Positions 43,254-54,492 of a stretch of 64,000 nt of DNA are shown in pieces. Each line of letters starts with the position of its first letter. Position 1 is the stretch's first letter. The stretch is from WHSW01 sp963705955. GTDB taxonomy: Bacteria > Actinomycetota > Thermoleophilia > Solirubrobacterales > 70-9. Both the position numbers and the translations under genes were made by a program. Below the pieces are notes generated by a model that saw only the letters and a program-made list of their open reading frames with translations, made no database searches and was not told the origin of the DNA. Location of the stretch: NCBI GenBank assembly GCA_963705955.1, contig CAVPLH010000006.1, positions 1,116,001 through 1,180,000 of the forward strand. Direction: 5' to 3'.

Positions 43254-43372
43254 CCCCGATGATCTTACGAGGGGTCCGGACGGCCAGCCGGGGCCGGAGC
43301 CGTGGCGCTCGGCGTGCGCGATCGCCGGGCGGCGGCGACGCGTCTCGCGGCGGCGCCTGAGAGGATCGGCGC

Positions 43373-43754
43373 GTGAGCCGTTCGCCGCGCCTGCTCGCCG
43401 CCTTCTTCACCTTCGCCGGGACGATGCACTTCGTGCGACCGAGGGACTACGAGGCGATCGTCCCCGACTACATCCCGATCCCGGCCCCCGAGGCCGTTCG
43501 GTGGAGCGGCTACGCGGAGATCGCCGGTGGGCTCGCCGCCGCCGCTCCGCGTCACCCGCGGGCTCGGGCGCTGGCTGCTGATCGGGGTGCTGATCGCCGT
43601 CTTCCCGGCCAACGTCCACATGGCGCGCGAGCCCGAGAAGGTCGCGGCACGCGGCCTCCCGGCCGACCGGATCCCGCGGTGGCTGCTGTGGGCGCGGCTG
43701 CCGCTGCAGCCGCTGCTCGTCCGCTGGGCCTGGCGCGCCACGGCGAGCCGCTGA
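43373..43754 (+). CDS. DoxX-like small membrane protein (frameshifted)
   Basis: GTG 43373 starts SRSPRLLAAFFTFAGTMHFV, then an extra base in the GCC-rich run near 43537-43550 shifts the frame; the other frame continues RVTRGLGRWLLIGVLIAVF, PANVHMAREPEKVAARGLPA and LLWARLPLQPLLVRWAW. About 126 residues and four helices of the DoxX-like group. Role unknown, often linked to redox proteins. Confidence 0.78.
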
Positions 43755-43819
43755 GCCATAGGCCGACCCGGATGCGCACGTTGCGCCGGCTGGCGGCGCA
43801 AACGCGCGGTGTGCGTCGA

Positions 43820-44372
43820 TCAGGGCAACAGGTTGCCCGCCTCGTCGAGCAGGCCACCGAGGCTGTCGACCACGCCCTGCCCTCCCTCGAAGATCCTGCG
43901 GGCGTCCTCGATCAGCCCGATCGCCGTCTCGACCGGGAGCCGTTCGGCGACCGCGCGCAGGGCGACCGCCGCGGTCGGGTCGAGCGCGCCGGCGCGCTCG
44001 GCATCGTCGACCGCCCGCACCAACCCGGCGCGGACCGCCGCCTCGAGCTCGGCGGGCGTCGATCCCGTAGTCGGCGGCGAACTGCTCGCGCGACGCGGTG
44101 GACGCGAGCGCCGCGGTCAGCGTCTCCCGGCTGACGCCGAGCTCGCACGCCGCTCCGTCGAGGGCCGAGAGGGTGAACTGCTGCGCGTACTCGTCGACGC
44201 CCTGCGGCGCGGTCCACTCCCGGGGCGCGCACGGATCGGCGACGACGGTCGGCTTGTAGCCGCTCCCGCCCGCAGCGAGATAGGCCACGACGAGGGCGGC
44301 GGAGGCGGCGAGCGAGAGCAGGACCAGGCCGTCCGCCACCGACACCGCCTCGGCTCGCGCCCGGCACCGCAT
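43820..44372 (-). CDS. Membrane-anchored helical protein (frameshifted)
   Basis: From ATG 44372: one N-terminal helix (GLVLLSLAASAALVVAYLAA), then EWTAPQGVDEYAQQFTLSAL, a helical domain with two similar short repeats (CELGVSRETLTAALAS). An extra base at about 44063 splits it; corrected, it reads IDPAELEAAVRAGLVRAVDD and ends LLDEAGNLLP. About 184 residues. It is the last of the rpsA-to-MFS run, 27 bp after the MFS stop. Function unknown. Confidence 0.68.
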
Positions 44373-44399
44373 CCCGGCTCCACGGTTCCCGCTCCGCGC

Positions 44400-45759
44400 T
44401 CACAGCTGGATCCTTCGGCGGGCGATCGCGATCACGATCGTCGCCGCGAGCGCGAACCCGGCGGCGATCAGGAACGAGGCGCTGAACGCGTGCGTCGCCG
44501 CACGATCGACCTGATCCTCGATCTGCGTCCGCAGGTCGATCGTCGCGGCGCGTTCGGCGGGATCGTCGGGAAGCGGCTCGAACGCCGGCCCGACCACGGG
44601 TACCTTGCTGCCCTCCGCGGCGATCTGGTCGGCGAGTCGCTGGGCGAGTACGAGCTTCGCCTCCGGCGTGATCCTCGAATCGAGCAATGCCGCGGTCCCC
44701 GCCTGCTCGGCGTCGGCGCGCTCGGTCTCGAGATCGCCGGTGAACACCGGGGTCAGAACCACGAGGCCGAGGACGACGCCGGCGCTGCGCGCGGCGATCG
44801 TCCAGCCTCCGTGGATCGCCTGCGCAGAGCGACCGTCGAGCGCGGACTCGGTCAGCGCCGAGAGGGCGAGCGCGAGCCCGACGCCGACCAGCGCCTGCGG
44901 CGGGCAGGGTGAGGACGACGCTGGCGTGCGGGAGGAAGGCGAGACCCGCGAGGCCGCCGGCGATCAGGATCGTCCCCGCCGCGGCGCGCGCGTCGACCGC
45001 CGGCACCCTGGACGTGAGCGGCGCGGCGGCGAGCGCCGCCAGCGGCAGCACCGTGACCGCGGCGGCCGCCGCGATCGGGGTCAGCCGCCAGCCCTCGATC
45101 AGCAGCAGGACGACGAGGAAGAGCGCCGCCGCAAGCGCGGCCGAGATCAACGCCAGGGCGAGGTTCGCGGCGACGTGCGGCCGGATCGAGGGCGCCGCCC
45201 GCGGCTCGCGTCGGCCGTCGCCGCGAACCGAGGCGGCGACGGGCACGGCGACGGCCAGCGCCACCGGGACCTGGACGAAGAAGATCGACTGCCAGGAGAC
45301 GAGCTCGGTCAGCAGGCCGCCGATCCCGGGCCCGAGCGCGGCCCCCGCCGCGCCGGCGGCCGCCCACCGGCGCGCCGCGTCGCGCTCCGAGCCGACGACC
45401 CGCGGCAGCATCTCGAGCGCCGAGCAGACGGTCGCCGCACCGCCGAGGGCCTGTACACAGCGCGCCAGCAGCAGCAGGCCGATACCGTCGGCGAGACCGC
45501 AGACGAGACTCGCCCCCGCGAACAACAGCAGCCCCGCGAACATCAGCCGCGCCGCCCCGACCCGCGCCCCGGCGAGCGAGACCGGGACCGCGGCGAGCGC
45601 CAGCACCAGGTTGAAGGCGATCAGCACCCAGGTGACCGACTGCACCGAGACGTCGAGCTGGCGGTAGATCTCGGGCAGCGCGAGGACGACGACCGAGGAG
45701 TCGGCGAGGACGAGGGCGACCGCGACGGTCAGCGCCGCGCGCAGCGAGCGCTCGGTCAT
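44400..45759 (-). CDS. MFS transporter, DHA2-like (frameshifted)
   Basis: About 452 residues. ALVLADSSVVVLALPEIYRQ and VTWVLIAFNLVLALAAVPVS are the first helices of DHA2-type exporters, with the GVARVG-like loop and LARCVQALGGAA motif C-like helix. An extra base at about 44899 shifts the frame; corrected, TLPPQALVGVGLALAL leads to an extracytoplasmic helical loop (RADAEQAGTAALLDSRITPE) and a last helix. Drug or metabolite export. Its ATG overlaps the upstream membrane-protein stop by ATGA. Confidence 0.85.
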
Positions 45760-48126
45760 TCTCCTCCCTGGTCGAGCTCGATCCAGTCCCAGTCGCGACC
45801 GCAGAGCAGCTGCGCGCGACCCGGGGGAACGCGGACCAGCCTCGCTTCGGCGGCGTCGGCGCGACTGAGGACCAGCGGCCCGATCGCGCCCGCCGTCCCG
45901 CCGCTTCCGGGGTGAAGATCGGCTCCGTCGAAGCGCACCTCGATCAGGTGGGTACCCGGCCCCAGCTCTGCCTCACCCAGGCTCACGTACTGGCCGGAGT
46001 TGTTGAGCTGGTCTCGGACCTCACCGGCGGGCTCGCCGTCGACGCGGAGCTCGGCGTGCGGGCGGATCGAGCCGCCGAGCCAGACCTCGTACGACCCGCC
46101 GTCCGGCACCTCGACCTGCGCCTCCAGCTCGCCGGCGCCGCGCGGGATCGGGAACGAGGCCGAGCCCGGCACCGCCCACTCGGATGGATAGCGTCGCGCG
46201 GGCGAGCGGCACCTCGATCACGGGCGGCCGGGTCGCGGCGACCAGCTCGGACTCCGGGAGCGCGCCGGCGGCGAGCGCGCGCACGGCGCCGCAGTCCGGG
46301 CGGCCCACCGGCTGCACCTTCCCACCGAGGCCGATCCGCCGGTCGACCGGCGCCGGTCCCGCCGGACGCTGCCAGACCTCGTAGTACCGGCCTCGCCAGA
46401 TCAGGCTGTAGGCGGCCGGCGGTCGGCTCTGCGCCGGAGAACGACGGAGGACGAGCGTCCGGTAGACCGAGAGCGCCCCCGGATCGAGAGCGTCGGTGTC
46501 GGCGGTCTCGCCCTTCGGCAGCGTGCCGCCTCCGACCAGTCGCACCTGACGCCGGCGCAGCTCCGACGCTCCCTCTGGATCCGCGTCGCGGAGGAAGTGG
46601 CGCACTCCGTAGGGCTGGTACTCGGTCATCAGCGTCGGTCCCTGCCCGGCGATCCGATCGCCGATCCGCTCGAGCTCCGCGAGCTGATCGCGCGGGGCGA
46701 GGTTCGCGTCGCGGTAGGCGAGCGCGTTCGACCACAGGACGCCGACCGCGACCAGGGCGACGGCGATCGCGCCGGCCAGGCGCCGCCCCCCGGCGATCGC
46801 CCCGGCGGCCCCGACCATCGCCGCGAACGGGATCGCCGGGGAGGCGGTCGCCAGCGCCTTCGCGTCGACCCAGGGCGAGCCGAACGCGTAGATCGCCGCC
46901 GCCGCCGCGAGCGAGCCACCGACGTACGCGAGCGCACCCCACGACCGCCGTCTCCAGGCCCGCAGCAGGCCGACGCAGGCGAGCAGGATCGCGAACGCGA
47001 TCAGCGCCGCGACGAGCAGCCCCGCGGAGGGGTCGACGCGGAAGTCGCCTGCGGGCCAGATGCCGGCCACCTGGGCGGGCTCCAGCGGACCGAGCAGGTT
47101 GCCGCGCGCCGAGGCGTCGGTGAGCGGCGACGAGGTCGGCGGCAGCAGCCCGCCGGCGATCACGGGGATGGACAGCGCGACCAGCATCGCGGCCAGCGCC
47201 GCCGCGCGGCCGGCGAGCGCAGCCGGGCGCAGGGTGCGCGCGGCGACGACCAGCGCCAGGGCGAGCCCGGGCAGAAGCCAGACGAGCCCGCCGGCGCTGA
47301 GGACGGCGGCCAGCCCGGCGGCGACGACCGCCACCGGGATCAGCGCGCGGAATCCGAAGCGCCCGGCGCAGAGCCGGCCGACGAGGACCGCCCCCGCCGC
47401 GATCAGCGCCGCCGCGACGACCTCCTTGATCCCGCCCCAGAGGAAGTACCCGAACAGGAGCGCCGGCTGGGCAGCGATGAAGACCGCGACCGCGCGCAGG
47501 CGCGGCGACTCGACCAGCGGCCGGGCGAGCGTCCAGAGCCCGAGCGAGAGAACCGCGGCCAGCCAGGCCATGTACGGCTGAATCAGCCAGGCGACGTCGG
47601 TGCCGACGATCGCCCTTCCGACCCCGAGCGGCAGGAAGGCGCCGACCGGGTATCCGTCGGCGAGGTTGAACGCCAGCGTCGCCTCGTAGCTCGACGGCGC
47701 CAGGCCGTCGAGGTTGCGCCCATGCTCCATCACCCGGTCGGTCAGCGCCATCCAGGTCGCCGTGTCGTCGAGCCGGATGTAGCCGGCGAACGTCGCCTTG
47801 CCGGAGAGGACGATCGTCGCCGCGTAGACGGCGTAGGTGCCGGCCGCGGCGAGCAACGCCCAGCCGCTCGGCAGCGGGCGCAGGCGCCGCGCGCCGACCA
47901 CGAGCCCGGCGATCGCGATCGCGACCACCGCCGGGACGCTGAGCTCGGCGGTCGCGTCCGCGAGCGTCAGGAACCCGGCGACGACGACGATCGCGGCGAA
48001 GCCGACCGCGGGAATCACGGCGAGCGGCAGACGACCGCCCGCGGCCAGATCGACGAGCAGCCCGCAGCCGATCGCGAGCGCGGTGAGCACGGCCGGGAAC
48101 AGGAGCCAGGCGACGAGCAGGGTCAA
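45756..48126 (-). CDS. Large polytopic membrane protein with C-terminal sugar-binding-like domain (frameshifted)
   Basis: About 789 residues. The first ~480 hold 10-12 transmembrane helices; an extracytoplasmic loop (SGKATFAGYIRLDDTATWMA) early in the protein has acidic residues like GT-C glycosyltransferases. After helix 11 follow TEYQPYGVRHFLRDADPEGA and WRGRYYEVWQRP, then a beta-sandwich-like domain (YEVWLGGSIRPHAELRVDGE, NNSGQYVSLGEAEL). One extra base near 46180-46187 splits off the last 140 residues. It probably builds or exports an envelope glycan; substrate unknown. Stop overlaps the MFS start. Confidence 0.72.
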
Positions 48127-48132
48127 GCCCGA

Positions 48133-48693
48133 TCAGAGGCCGAGGTCGTCGGGGTAGGTGTCGCGGTACTGCTCACGTTTCTCCAGCACCTGCTCGACGT
48201 ACGCCCGGGTCTCCGGAAAGGCGACGTCGTCGATCCGCAGGTCGGCGCCGCCCCACGAGTCGACGTTGCCGCTGCCGGCGTTGTAGGCGGCGAGCGCCGC
48301 GATCAGGTTGCCGTCGTACTGGTCGAGCAGGTCTCTCAGGTGCCGGCTCCCGTAGGCGATGTTGATCTGCGGATCCGCCAGGTCGGCGACGTTGAAGGCC
48401 ACTCCCCCGGTCTCGGCGGCGATCGCAAGGGCGGTCTTCGGGGTCACCTGCATGAGGCCGCGGGCGCCGGCCGCGGACGTCTGGTCCTCGCGGAACCTCG
48501 ACTCGGCGTAGATCACCGCCGCGATCAGCGCCGGATCGAGGTCCTTGTCGGCGGCCTGCTGGCGGATGATGTCGTCGTGGCGCAACGGCAGCGTCACCTC
48601 GCGGAACGCCTGCTCGACGTCGAGCCGGCTGATGATCAGGGCCGCGGCGACGCCGATCACGACGGCGACCACCAGCACCCGGGCGCGGGTCAA
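48133..48693 (-). CDS. Soluble lytic transglycosylase-like enzyme
   Basis: A 186-residue protein: one N-terminal signal/anchor helix (VLVVAVVIGVAAALIISRL) and an SLT domain with catalytic Glu in YAESRFREDQTS, then AAGARGLMQVTP and AAYNAGSGNVDSW. It cleaves peptidoglycan glycan strands, forming 1,6-anhydroMurNAc. Overlaps coaE by 4 bp and is followed by the membrane protein 6 bp on. Confidence 0.92.
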   Translation of the reverse strand: MTRARVLVVAVVIGVAAALIISRLDVEQAFREVTLPLRHDDIIRQQAADKDLDPALIAAVIYAESRFREDQTSAAGARGLMQVTPKTALAIAAETGGVAFNVADLADPQINIAYGSRHLRDLLDQYDGNLIAALAAYNAGSGNVDSWGGADLRIDDVAFPETRAYVEQVLEKREQYRDTYPDDLGL

Positions 48694-49314
48694 TCGTCAC
48701 CATCCGCGCCGCGGCTCAGCCGCGGCATCAGCCCGCGCAACGCGGCCTCGAGGTCCGCGACGCTGCCGTCGTTGCCGACCACGTGGGTCGCTCTGACGGC
48801 CTTCTCGCCCGCCGACATCTGCCGACCCGCGCGAGCCTCGAGATCGGCCGTTCCCCTGGCACCGGCCCGCCGCACCCGGGTCTCGTCATCGGCGACGATC
48901 GAGATCGTGGCGTCGAAGACGGCCTCCAGTCCCGACTCGAACAGCAGCGGCACCTCGACCACGGCGACGGGCGTGGTCGCCTCGAGGCCGTCTCGCCAGG
49001 CGAGGATCTCCTCGCCGACCAGCGGGTGCAGCGTCCGCTCGAGCCAGGCGAGCTCCTCCGGGTCCTCGAAGACGATCTCGCCGACGCGGGCGCGGTCCAC
49101 GGTTCCGCCTCGGTGCCACCTCGTCGCCCCAGCGGGCGACGAGCAGATCGCGGACACGCTCGTCGGCGAGCAGCTCGTGGACGACGGCGTCGGCCGAGAG
49201 CGTCGCCGCGCCGAGCCGGCCGAGGGCCGCCAGCGCCTCGGACTTGCCGGCGGCGATCGACCCGGTCAGCCCGACGAATGGGATTCGAGTAGCTGTCTGG
49301 CGCGCGGCGGGCAC
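48690..49314 (-). CDS. coaE: Dephospho-CoA kinase (frameshifted)
   Basis: About 207 residues from GTG 49314: P-loop VGLTGSIAAGKSEALA, LSADAVVHELL with the catalytic Asp, VEVPLLFESGLE, and a lid with RRAGARGTADLEARAGRQMS. An extra base at about 49107-49112 breaks the frame after WGDEVAP; fixed, it reads GGTVDRARVGEIVFEDPEEL. It phosphorylates dephospho-CoA, the last CoA step. It lies 10 bp downstream of rpsA, a common actinobacterial pairing. Confidence 0.93.
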
Positions 49315-49324
49315 CGCGCGGGCC

Positions 49325-50701
49325 TCAGGAGGCTTCGCTCGAGTCGTCGTCGCCGGTCGGCTGCGCGGCCTCCGGCTCCGCGGCCTGCGGGACCCCGTCT
49401 TCGGGAGGGGCGTCGGGCGGCGGCTCCGAGAAGACCTCCTCGGAGAGGTCGAGGTCGGGGACCCCGGCGTCGGGCTCCGGAACGGGCTGGTTGCCGGGCT
49501 GGAGCTCCGGCGGGATCAGGTCGCGGAGCGGCAGGTTGTCGTTCGCCTGGGCGCGCTTCACGCTCAGCGAGATCCGGCGCCGCTCCTCGTCGATCTCGAG
49601 GATCCTGACCCAGGTCTCCTCGCCCGGCTGGACGACCTCGCCGGGTGACTCGACGTGGTGCTCGGCGAGCTCCGAGATGTGGACGAGCCCCTCGACCCCG
49701 GGGACGATCTCGACGAAGGCGCCGAAGGCGACGACCTTCGTCACCTTGCCCTCGAGGATGTCGTTCGGCTTGTACTCGTTGAGGACCGTCTGCCACGGGT
49801 CCTCCTGCGTCTGCTTGAGGCCGAGCGAGATCCGCTGACGGTCGCGATCGATGTCGAGGACCTTGACCCGCACCGTCTCGCCGATCGACAGGACCTCGGA
49901 GGGATGGTTGACGTGACTCCAGGAGAGCTCGGAGATGTGGATCAGGCCGTCGATTCCCTCGAGGTCGACGAAGGCGCCGAAGTCGACGATGTTCGAGATC
50001 TTGCCCTCGACGACCATTCCCGGCTGCAGGCGCCCGAGGATCTGCTCGCGGACCTCCTTGCGCTCCTCCTCGAGCACCGCTCGGCGCGAGAGGACGACGT
50101 TGTTGCGCGAGCGGTTGAGCTCGATCACCTTGCACTCGAGCGTCTGGCCCTTGAACTCGTCGAGGTTGTGGACCCGGCGGATATCGACCAGCGACGCGGG
50201 CAGGAAGCCGCGGACGCCGAGGTCGAGGATGAGGCCGCCCTTGACGACCTCGATCACGATGCCCTCGACCGGCTCGCCGGTCTCCGCCGCGGCCTCGATC
50301 CGTCGCCACGCCTTCTCGAACCGGGCGCGCTTCTTCGAGAGGATCAGGCGACCCTCCTGGTCCTCCTTGGTGAGCACCAGCGCGTCGACCTGCTCGCCGA
50401 GGGAGACCTCCTCGGAGGGATCCACCGAGCGCCGGATCGAGAGCTCGTTGGCCGGGATCACCCCTTCGGACTTGTAGCCGATGTCGACCAGGACCTCGTC
50501 CTTGTCGATCCGCACGACCTCGCCGGCGACCACGTCGCCCTCCTCGAACGGCTTGATCGTCGCGTCGTAGTTCGGGACGAGCTTGCCGTCGACCTCGATC
50601 AGCAGGTCGGGGGAGCCGTTGCTGGTCTGCGCAGGGGGCGCCGGCGGGGGCGCGATCGCCGCCTCCGGGGCAGCATCGGTTGTCGTCTCTGCCGCAGGCA
50701 C
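49325..50701 (-). CDS. rpsA: 30S ribosomal protein S1
   Basis: A 458-residue protein with four S1 (OB-fold) domains: GDVVAGEVVRIDKDEVLVDI, GEPVEGIVIEVVKGGLILDL, GMVVEGKISNIVDFGAFVDL, and NDILEGKVTKVVAFGAFVEI, each ending near GLIHISEL-type strands. The C-terminal ~60 residues are acidic and Pro-rich. It binds mRNA on the ribosome. Start GTG 50701. First gene of the run to 43820. Confidence 0.96.
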   Translation of the reverse strand: MPAAETTTDAAPEAAIAPPPAPPAQTSNGSPDLLIEVDGKLVPNYDATIKPFEEGDVVAGEVVRIDKDEVLVDIGYKSEGVIPANELSIRRSVDPSEEVSLGEQVDALVLTKEDQEGRLILSKKRARFEKAWRRIEAAAETGEPVEGIVIEVVKGGLILDLGVRGFLPASLVDIRRVHNLDEFKGQTLECKVIELNRSRNNVVLSRRAVLEEERKEVREQILGRLQPGMVVEGKISNIVDFGAFVDLEGIDGLIHISELSWSHVNHPSEVLSIGETVRVKVLDIDRDRQRISLGLKQTQEDPWQTVLNEYKPNDILEGKVTKVVAFGAFVEIVPGVEGLVHISELAEHHVESPGEVVQPGEETWVRILEIDEERRRISLSVKRAQANDNLPLRDLIPPELQPGNQPVPEPDAGVPDLDLSEEVFSEPPPDAPPEDGVPQAAEPEAAQPTGDDDSSEAS

Positions 50702-50775
50702 GACGGGTAACTATAGGGACGCCGCGATTGCGTGTGTGGCTCGCGGGGCGGTCGGAACGGTACCCTCGCCATTCG

Positions 50776-51931
50776 ATGCCCAGGCGCGCGACCAAGCGTG
50801 GCACCGAGCGCACCCCGCTGGCGGGCGACTACGACGTGCTGATCTGCGGCGCCAGCTTCGCCGGGCTCGCGGTCGCACGCGAGCTCGCCGGATCGGGAGC
50901 GAGGACCCTGGTCGTCGACCGCTACGAGATCGGCGAGCGCCAGACGTCCGCCTGCGCCGCACCCACCGAGTGGCTGCACGCGGTCGGCGTCGCCGACTCC
51001 GTGCGCCAGACGTTCGACACGCTCGTGGTCCACACCCCGCATACGACGGTCGACTTCCGGCTTCCGTGGACCTTCTCGACCTTCGACTACCGGGAGCTCT
51101 GCGCGCTCCTCTACGCGCAATCCGAGGCCGAGTTCGAGACGGCGAAGGTCGAGGGCCGGTCGGCGGCCGGCGATCGGCGGCAGGGTGCGCCGATCGCGGT
51201 CGAGACGGATCGGGGAGTCGTCTCCGCTCCGCTCGTCGTCGACGCGCTCGGGTGGAAGCGAGTCCTCGCCGGCAACGGGTACCAGCCGCCGGACGCGCCG
51301 CTCTCGAGGGGCCTCGAGGTGCACCCGTTCGGAAGCTCCGAGCAGCTCGAGATCTGGATCGATCGCGACTACGTGCCGGCCGGCTACGGCTGGAGCTTCC
51401 CGGCTCGCGACGAGCTTCGGATCGGCGTCGGCTCGTTCGATCCGCGGTTTCACGTCAAGGAGCCGACCGTGCGGCTCGCCGAGGACCTCGACCGGACGCC
51501 GGAGCGCTACCAGGGCAACTGGATCCCCCACCGGCTCCGGGACGCGACCGACGACGGGGTGTTCTTCGTCGGCGACTCGGCCGGTCACTGCCTGCCGCTG
51601 ACCGCGGAGGGGATCCGCACGGCGCTCTACTTCGGGATCGCCTGCGGGCGCGAGCTGCGATCGGTGATCGACGGCGGCGCCGACGCGGAGACGGCGCTGC
51701 GCGCCTACCAGCGCCTTCTCGGCCCGCCACGAGTGGCACTTCAAGTGGATGCTGCGGGTCCAGAAGCTGGTCCCGCGGGTGCCGCCGCGGCTGCTCGCCG
51801 GCGCGCTGCGCGGGATGGAGCGGCGATCGTTCCTCGACTGGTCGTTCGGGCACTACCTGCGGATCGCGGACCCGTCGTTCGCGCGTACGCCCGCTCGCCG
51901 GACGCAGCGGCCGCTGGCCGCCGCCGCTTAG
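50776..51931 (+). CDS. FAD-dependent oxidoreductase, geranylgeranyl-reductase-like (frameshifted)
   Basis: About 385 residues from ATG 50776: FAD-binding DVLICGASFAGLAVARELAG, SACAAPTEWLHAVG, the middle GVFFVGDSAGHCLPLTAEGI (FAD motif GDxxG), and a C-terminal helical part (WMLRVQKLVPRVPPRLLAGA). An extra base near 51717-51722 shifts the frame. The family reduces isoprenoids or oxidises aromatic rings. Divergent from rpsA. Confidence 0.83.
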
Positions 51932-51954
51932 CGCCGGCGCGCCCGCGATCGCGG

Positions 51955-53974
51955 TCAGTCCTGGATCACGGTGTTGTCGCCCGGGCCGCCGTCGAGAACG
52001 TCGACGCCCGGCCCTCCGAGCAGGACGTCGTCGCCTTCGCCGCCGAGCAGGGTGTCGGCTCCACGCCCCGCCGATCAGCACGTCGGCCCCGTCGCCGCCG
52101 TCTCCGACCAGCAGGGTCGCCCCGGCCGCCAGACCGGAACCATCGAGCACGTCGTCGCCGGCCAGTCCGTTGATGCGAAGCGTGTCGCCGGCGCTCTCGG
52201 CGTGGAGGATCGACGCGTTCGCGGCGAGCCCGACGACGCTAACTCCGCTGCTGTCCCCGGCGGCGTTGATCACGTCGTCGCCGTTGGTCCCCTCGACGAT
52301 GACCGTGTCGAGCTGGGCATCGCCCGCGATCCCGCCCGCGGCCGCGAGGTCGTAGGTCGCGTTGGTCACCGCGGTGCCGGTGAGGTCGTGGACGGTGATC
52401 GTGTCCGCGCCGCCGAGGGCGTGACAGTCGATCCCCTCGACTCCGTTGACGTCCATGACCACGACGCCCACGTCGCGGGTCAATCGCAGCCGCTGGCCGT
52501 TGGCCGAGAGGTCGATCTGCTCGCCGGCGTTCGATCCGTTGAACCTCATCGTGTCGAAGCCGTCCTGGCCCTCGACGGTGTCGCTGCCGTCGCCGGGGCG
52601 CCAGGCGGACCCATCGTCGCCGGCGCCGAGGAGCACGGAGTCGTCGCCCTTGTCGCCGTCGACCGAGTCGTTGCCGTCACCTCCGAGCAGCGTGTCGTTC
52701 CCGTCGCCGCCGTCGATCGTGTCCTCGCCGGCGCCGGCGAGGACGGCGAGCTCGACCGGAAGGGCGGCGAGTCCGGATCCCGCGTCGACGGTGTCGTCGC
52801 CGTCGAGCGCGTCGACGGTCAGCTTCTCGGCCTCTGCCTCGACCACGCGGCCGTCGCGGGACACCCGCGCCACGGGCGGGTCCGCTCCGACGGCGAACGC
52901 GTCCGCGCCCGCGGTGCCCGAGGCGATCACCGTGTCGGTGTCGGCCCCGCCGTTGCCGAGGATCTCGATCAGCGTCGGGTCGGCACCGATGAAATCGTCG
53001 CCGCCACGCGCCTTGACGCGGAGTAGATCACGGTCCGGGTCGGCGTTCGCAATCGCGACCGGCGCCGAAAGCCCGCTGACCACGGTTTCGCCGCCGACGG
53101 CATCGGCGCCGATCAGGTCGGTCGCGCTCGTCCCGACGAGGTCGACGACGTCGTTCTCACCGTCGCCGCCACCCCCGGCCAGGTCGAGGTCGGCGCTCTC
53201 GAGGCCGGTGCCGGCGAGGTCGTCGACGGTCACCGCATCGGCCCCGCGCTGCGCGCGGATGTGCACCGACTCGATCCCGTCGGCGTCGATCGTCGCGTTG
53301 CCGACGTCGCGGTGAAGGCGGATCCGCCCGGCGTCGGCCGAGAGGCGGAAGCCCTCGTCCGCCTCCGAGCCGGTGAATCGGGTCGTGTCGCTGCCGCCCT
53401 GGCCCTCGACCACGTCGCTGCCGTCGCCCGGATTCCACTCGAACCTGTCGCGACCGGCGCCCAGCGAGGCCGAATCGTCCCCGGCCGCACCCGTGACCGT
53501 GTCCCTGCCGTCTCCGCCGCGGAGGTCGTCGGCAGCGCCCCCGCCGTCGAGCTCGTCGTCGGCCGCGCCGCCGCGGAGCGCGTCGGCGCCCGACCCTCCC
53601 TTGGCGATCACGGTTTCCTGCACCGAAGGATCGACGCCGAGCGTGTCGTTGCGACCGCCGAGGTTCGCCTGGATGCCGTCGACACCCGTCGCGTCGCAGG
53701 TCACGTGGTGCGACGGTGAGCCGGCATCGCACCCCGCTCCGGGGCTGATCAGCGCCCCGGGGTCCCGGAGCACGAACGACCCCGTGCCCGTCTCGATGGT
53801 GAGCGCGTTCTGCTCCCCTGTCGCAGCCGCGTAGACCAGCCGACCGCCGTCGAGCCCTGCCGTGGCGGCCCCGGCGGCGCTCGGCGCCAGCATCGCGACG
53901 GCGGCGAGCGCCGCGCAACTCGCGGCCAGACGGCCCGGCCGGCGCCGGGCCCGGTGGGTGTGCGGTCGGCTCAT
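51955..53974 (-). CDS. Secreted calcium-binding repeat protein (RTX/hemolysin-type; frameshifted near the end)
   Basis: About 672 residues: signal peptide (residues 1-37), then GGxGxDxLxGG-type nonapeptides (GGDGNDTLLGGDGNDSVDGD, LGAGRDRFEW) that bind Ca2+ in a beta-roll. Two copies of a larger module (GDGSDVVEGQGGSDTTRF and GDGSDTVEGQDGFDTMRF, each followed by LSA or LSAN, RLxRDVG and an AxxGADxxTV block) form the body. An extra base at about 52063-52068 shifts the last 37 residues; fixed, it ends GGEGDDVLLGG and DNTVIQD. A surface or secreted structural protein. Confidence 0.85.
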
Positions 53975-54051
53975 CGCCGTCCCTATCCAATCCCGCCTTC
54001 GGGGCAATTGCAAGTCGGTCTCGCTCGGATCATCAGCGCGCGTACGCCAGA

Positions 54052-54492
54052 TCAGCGCACGACGAGGTACGTCCCGCCGAGCAGCAGCAGGACGCCGATG
54101 ACCTTGCCCACGGTGATCTCGGCCTCGTGGAGCCCGAGGATGCCCATCCGATCGATCGCCAGCGAGATCACCAGCTGGCCGGTGATCGTCGCCGCCACCA
54201 CTCCGCCGGCTCCGATCGCCGACACGGTGACGAGCGAGACGTAGACGTACATCGCGCCGAGCAGCCCTCCGCCGACGAGGTAGTACCACTTGACCTCGGT
54301 CGCCCCCCCGAGGCTGGAGGCGCCGCCGCTCAGCGCCAGGATCGCCGCCAGGGCCAGGGTGCCGATCAGGAACGAGATGAAGGCGGCCGCGATGCCCTCG
54401 GTGGCCCGCCCGAGGACGGCGTTGAGCGGAGGCTGAAGCGCGATGAAGCCGCCCGCGACCGCGGTGACGATGACCGCGAGGCCGCGATCCAT
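54052..54492 (-). CDS. DMT-family transporter YdcZ-like (DUF606)
   Basis: A 146-residue protein with five hydrophobic helices; FIALQPPLNAVLGRATEGIA and the C-terminal GKVIGVLLLLGGTYLVV are the DUF606 blocks. These small transporters are half the size of EamA proteins and act as dimers. Substrate unknown. Confidence 0.85.
   Translation of the reverse strand: MDRGLAVIVTAVAGGFIALQPPLNAVLGRATEGIAAAFISFLIGTLALAAILALSGGASSLGGATEVKWYYLVGGGLLGAMYVYVSLVTVSAIGAGGVVAATITGQLVISLAIDRMGILGLHEAEITVGKVIGVLLLLGGTYLVVR

Noticed and set aside
43254..43372. LexA/SOS box upstream of uvrB
   Set aside because: No GAAC-N4-GTTC-type site was found in the divergent gap.
40567..43410. A 947-codon minus-strand frame overlapping uvrB
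   Set aside because: Only its last 201 codons look like protein; the rest is a shadow of uvrB in another frame.
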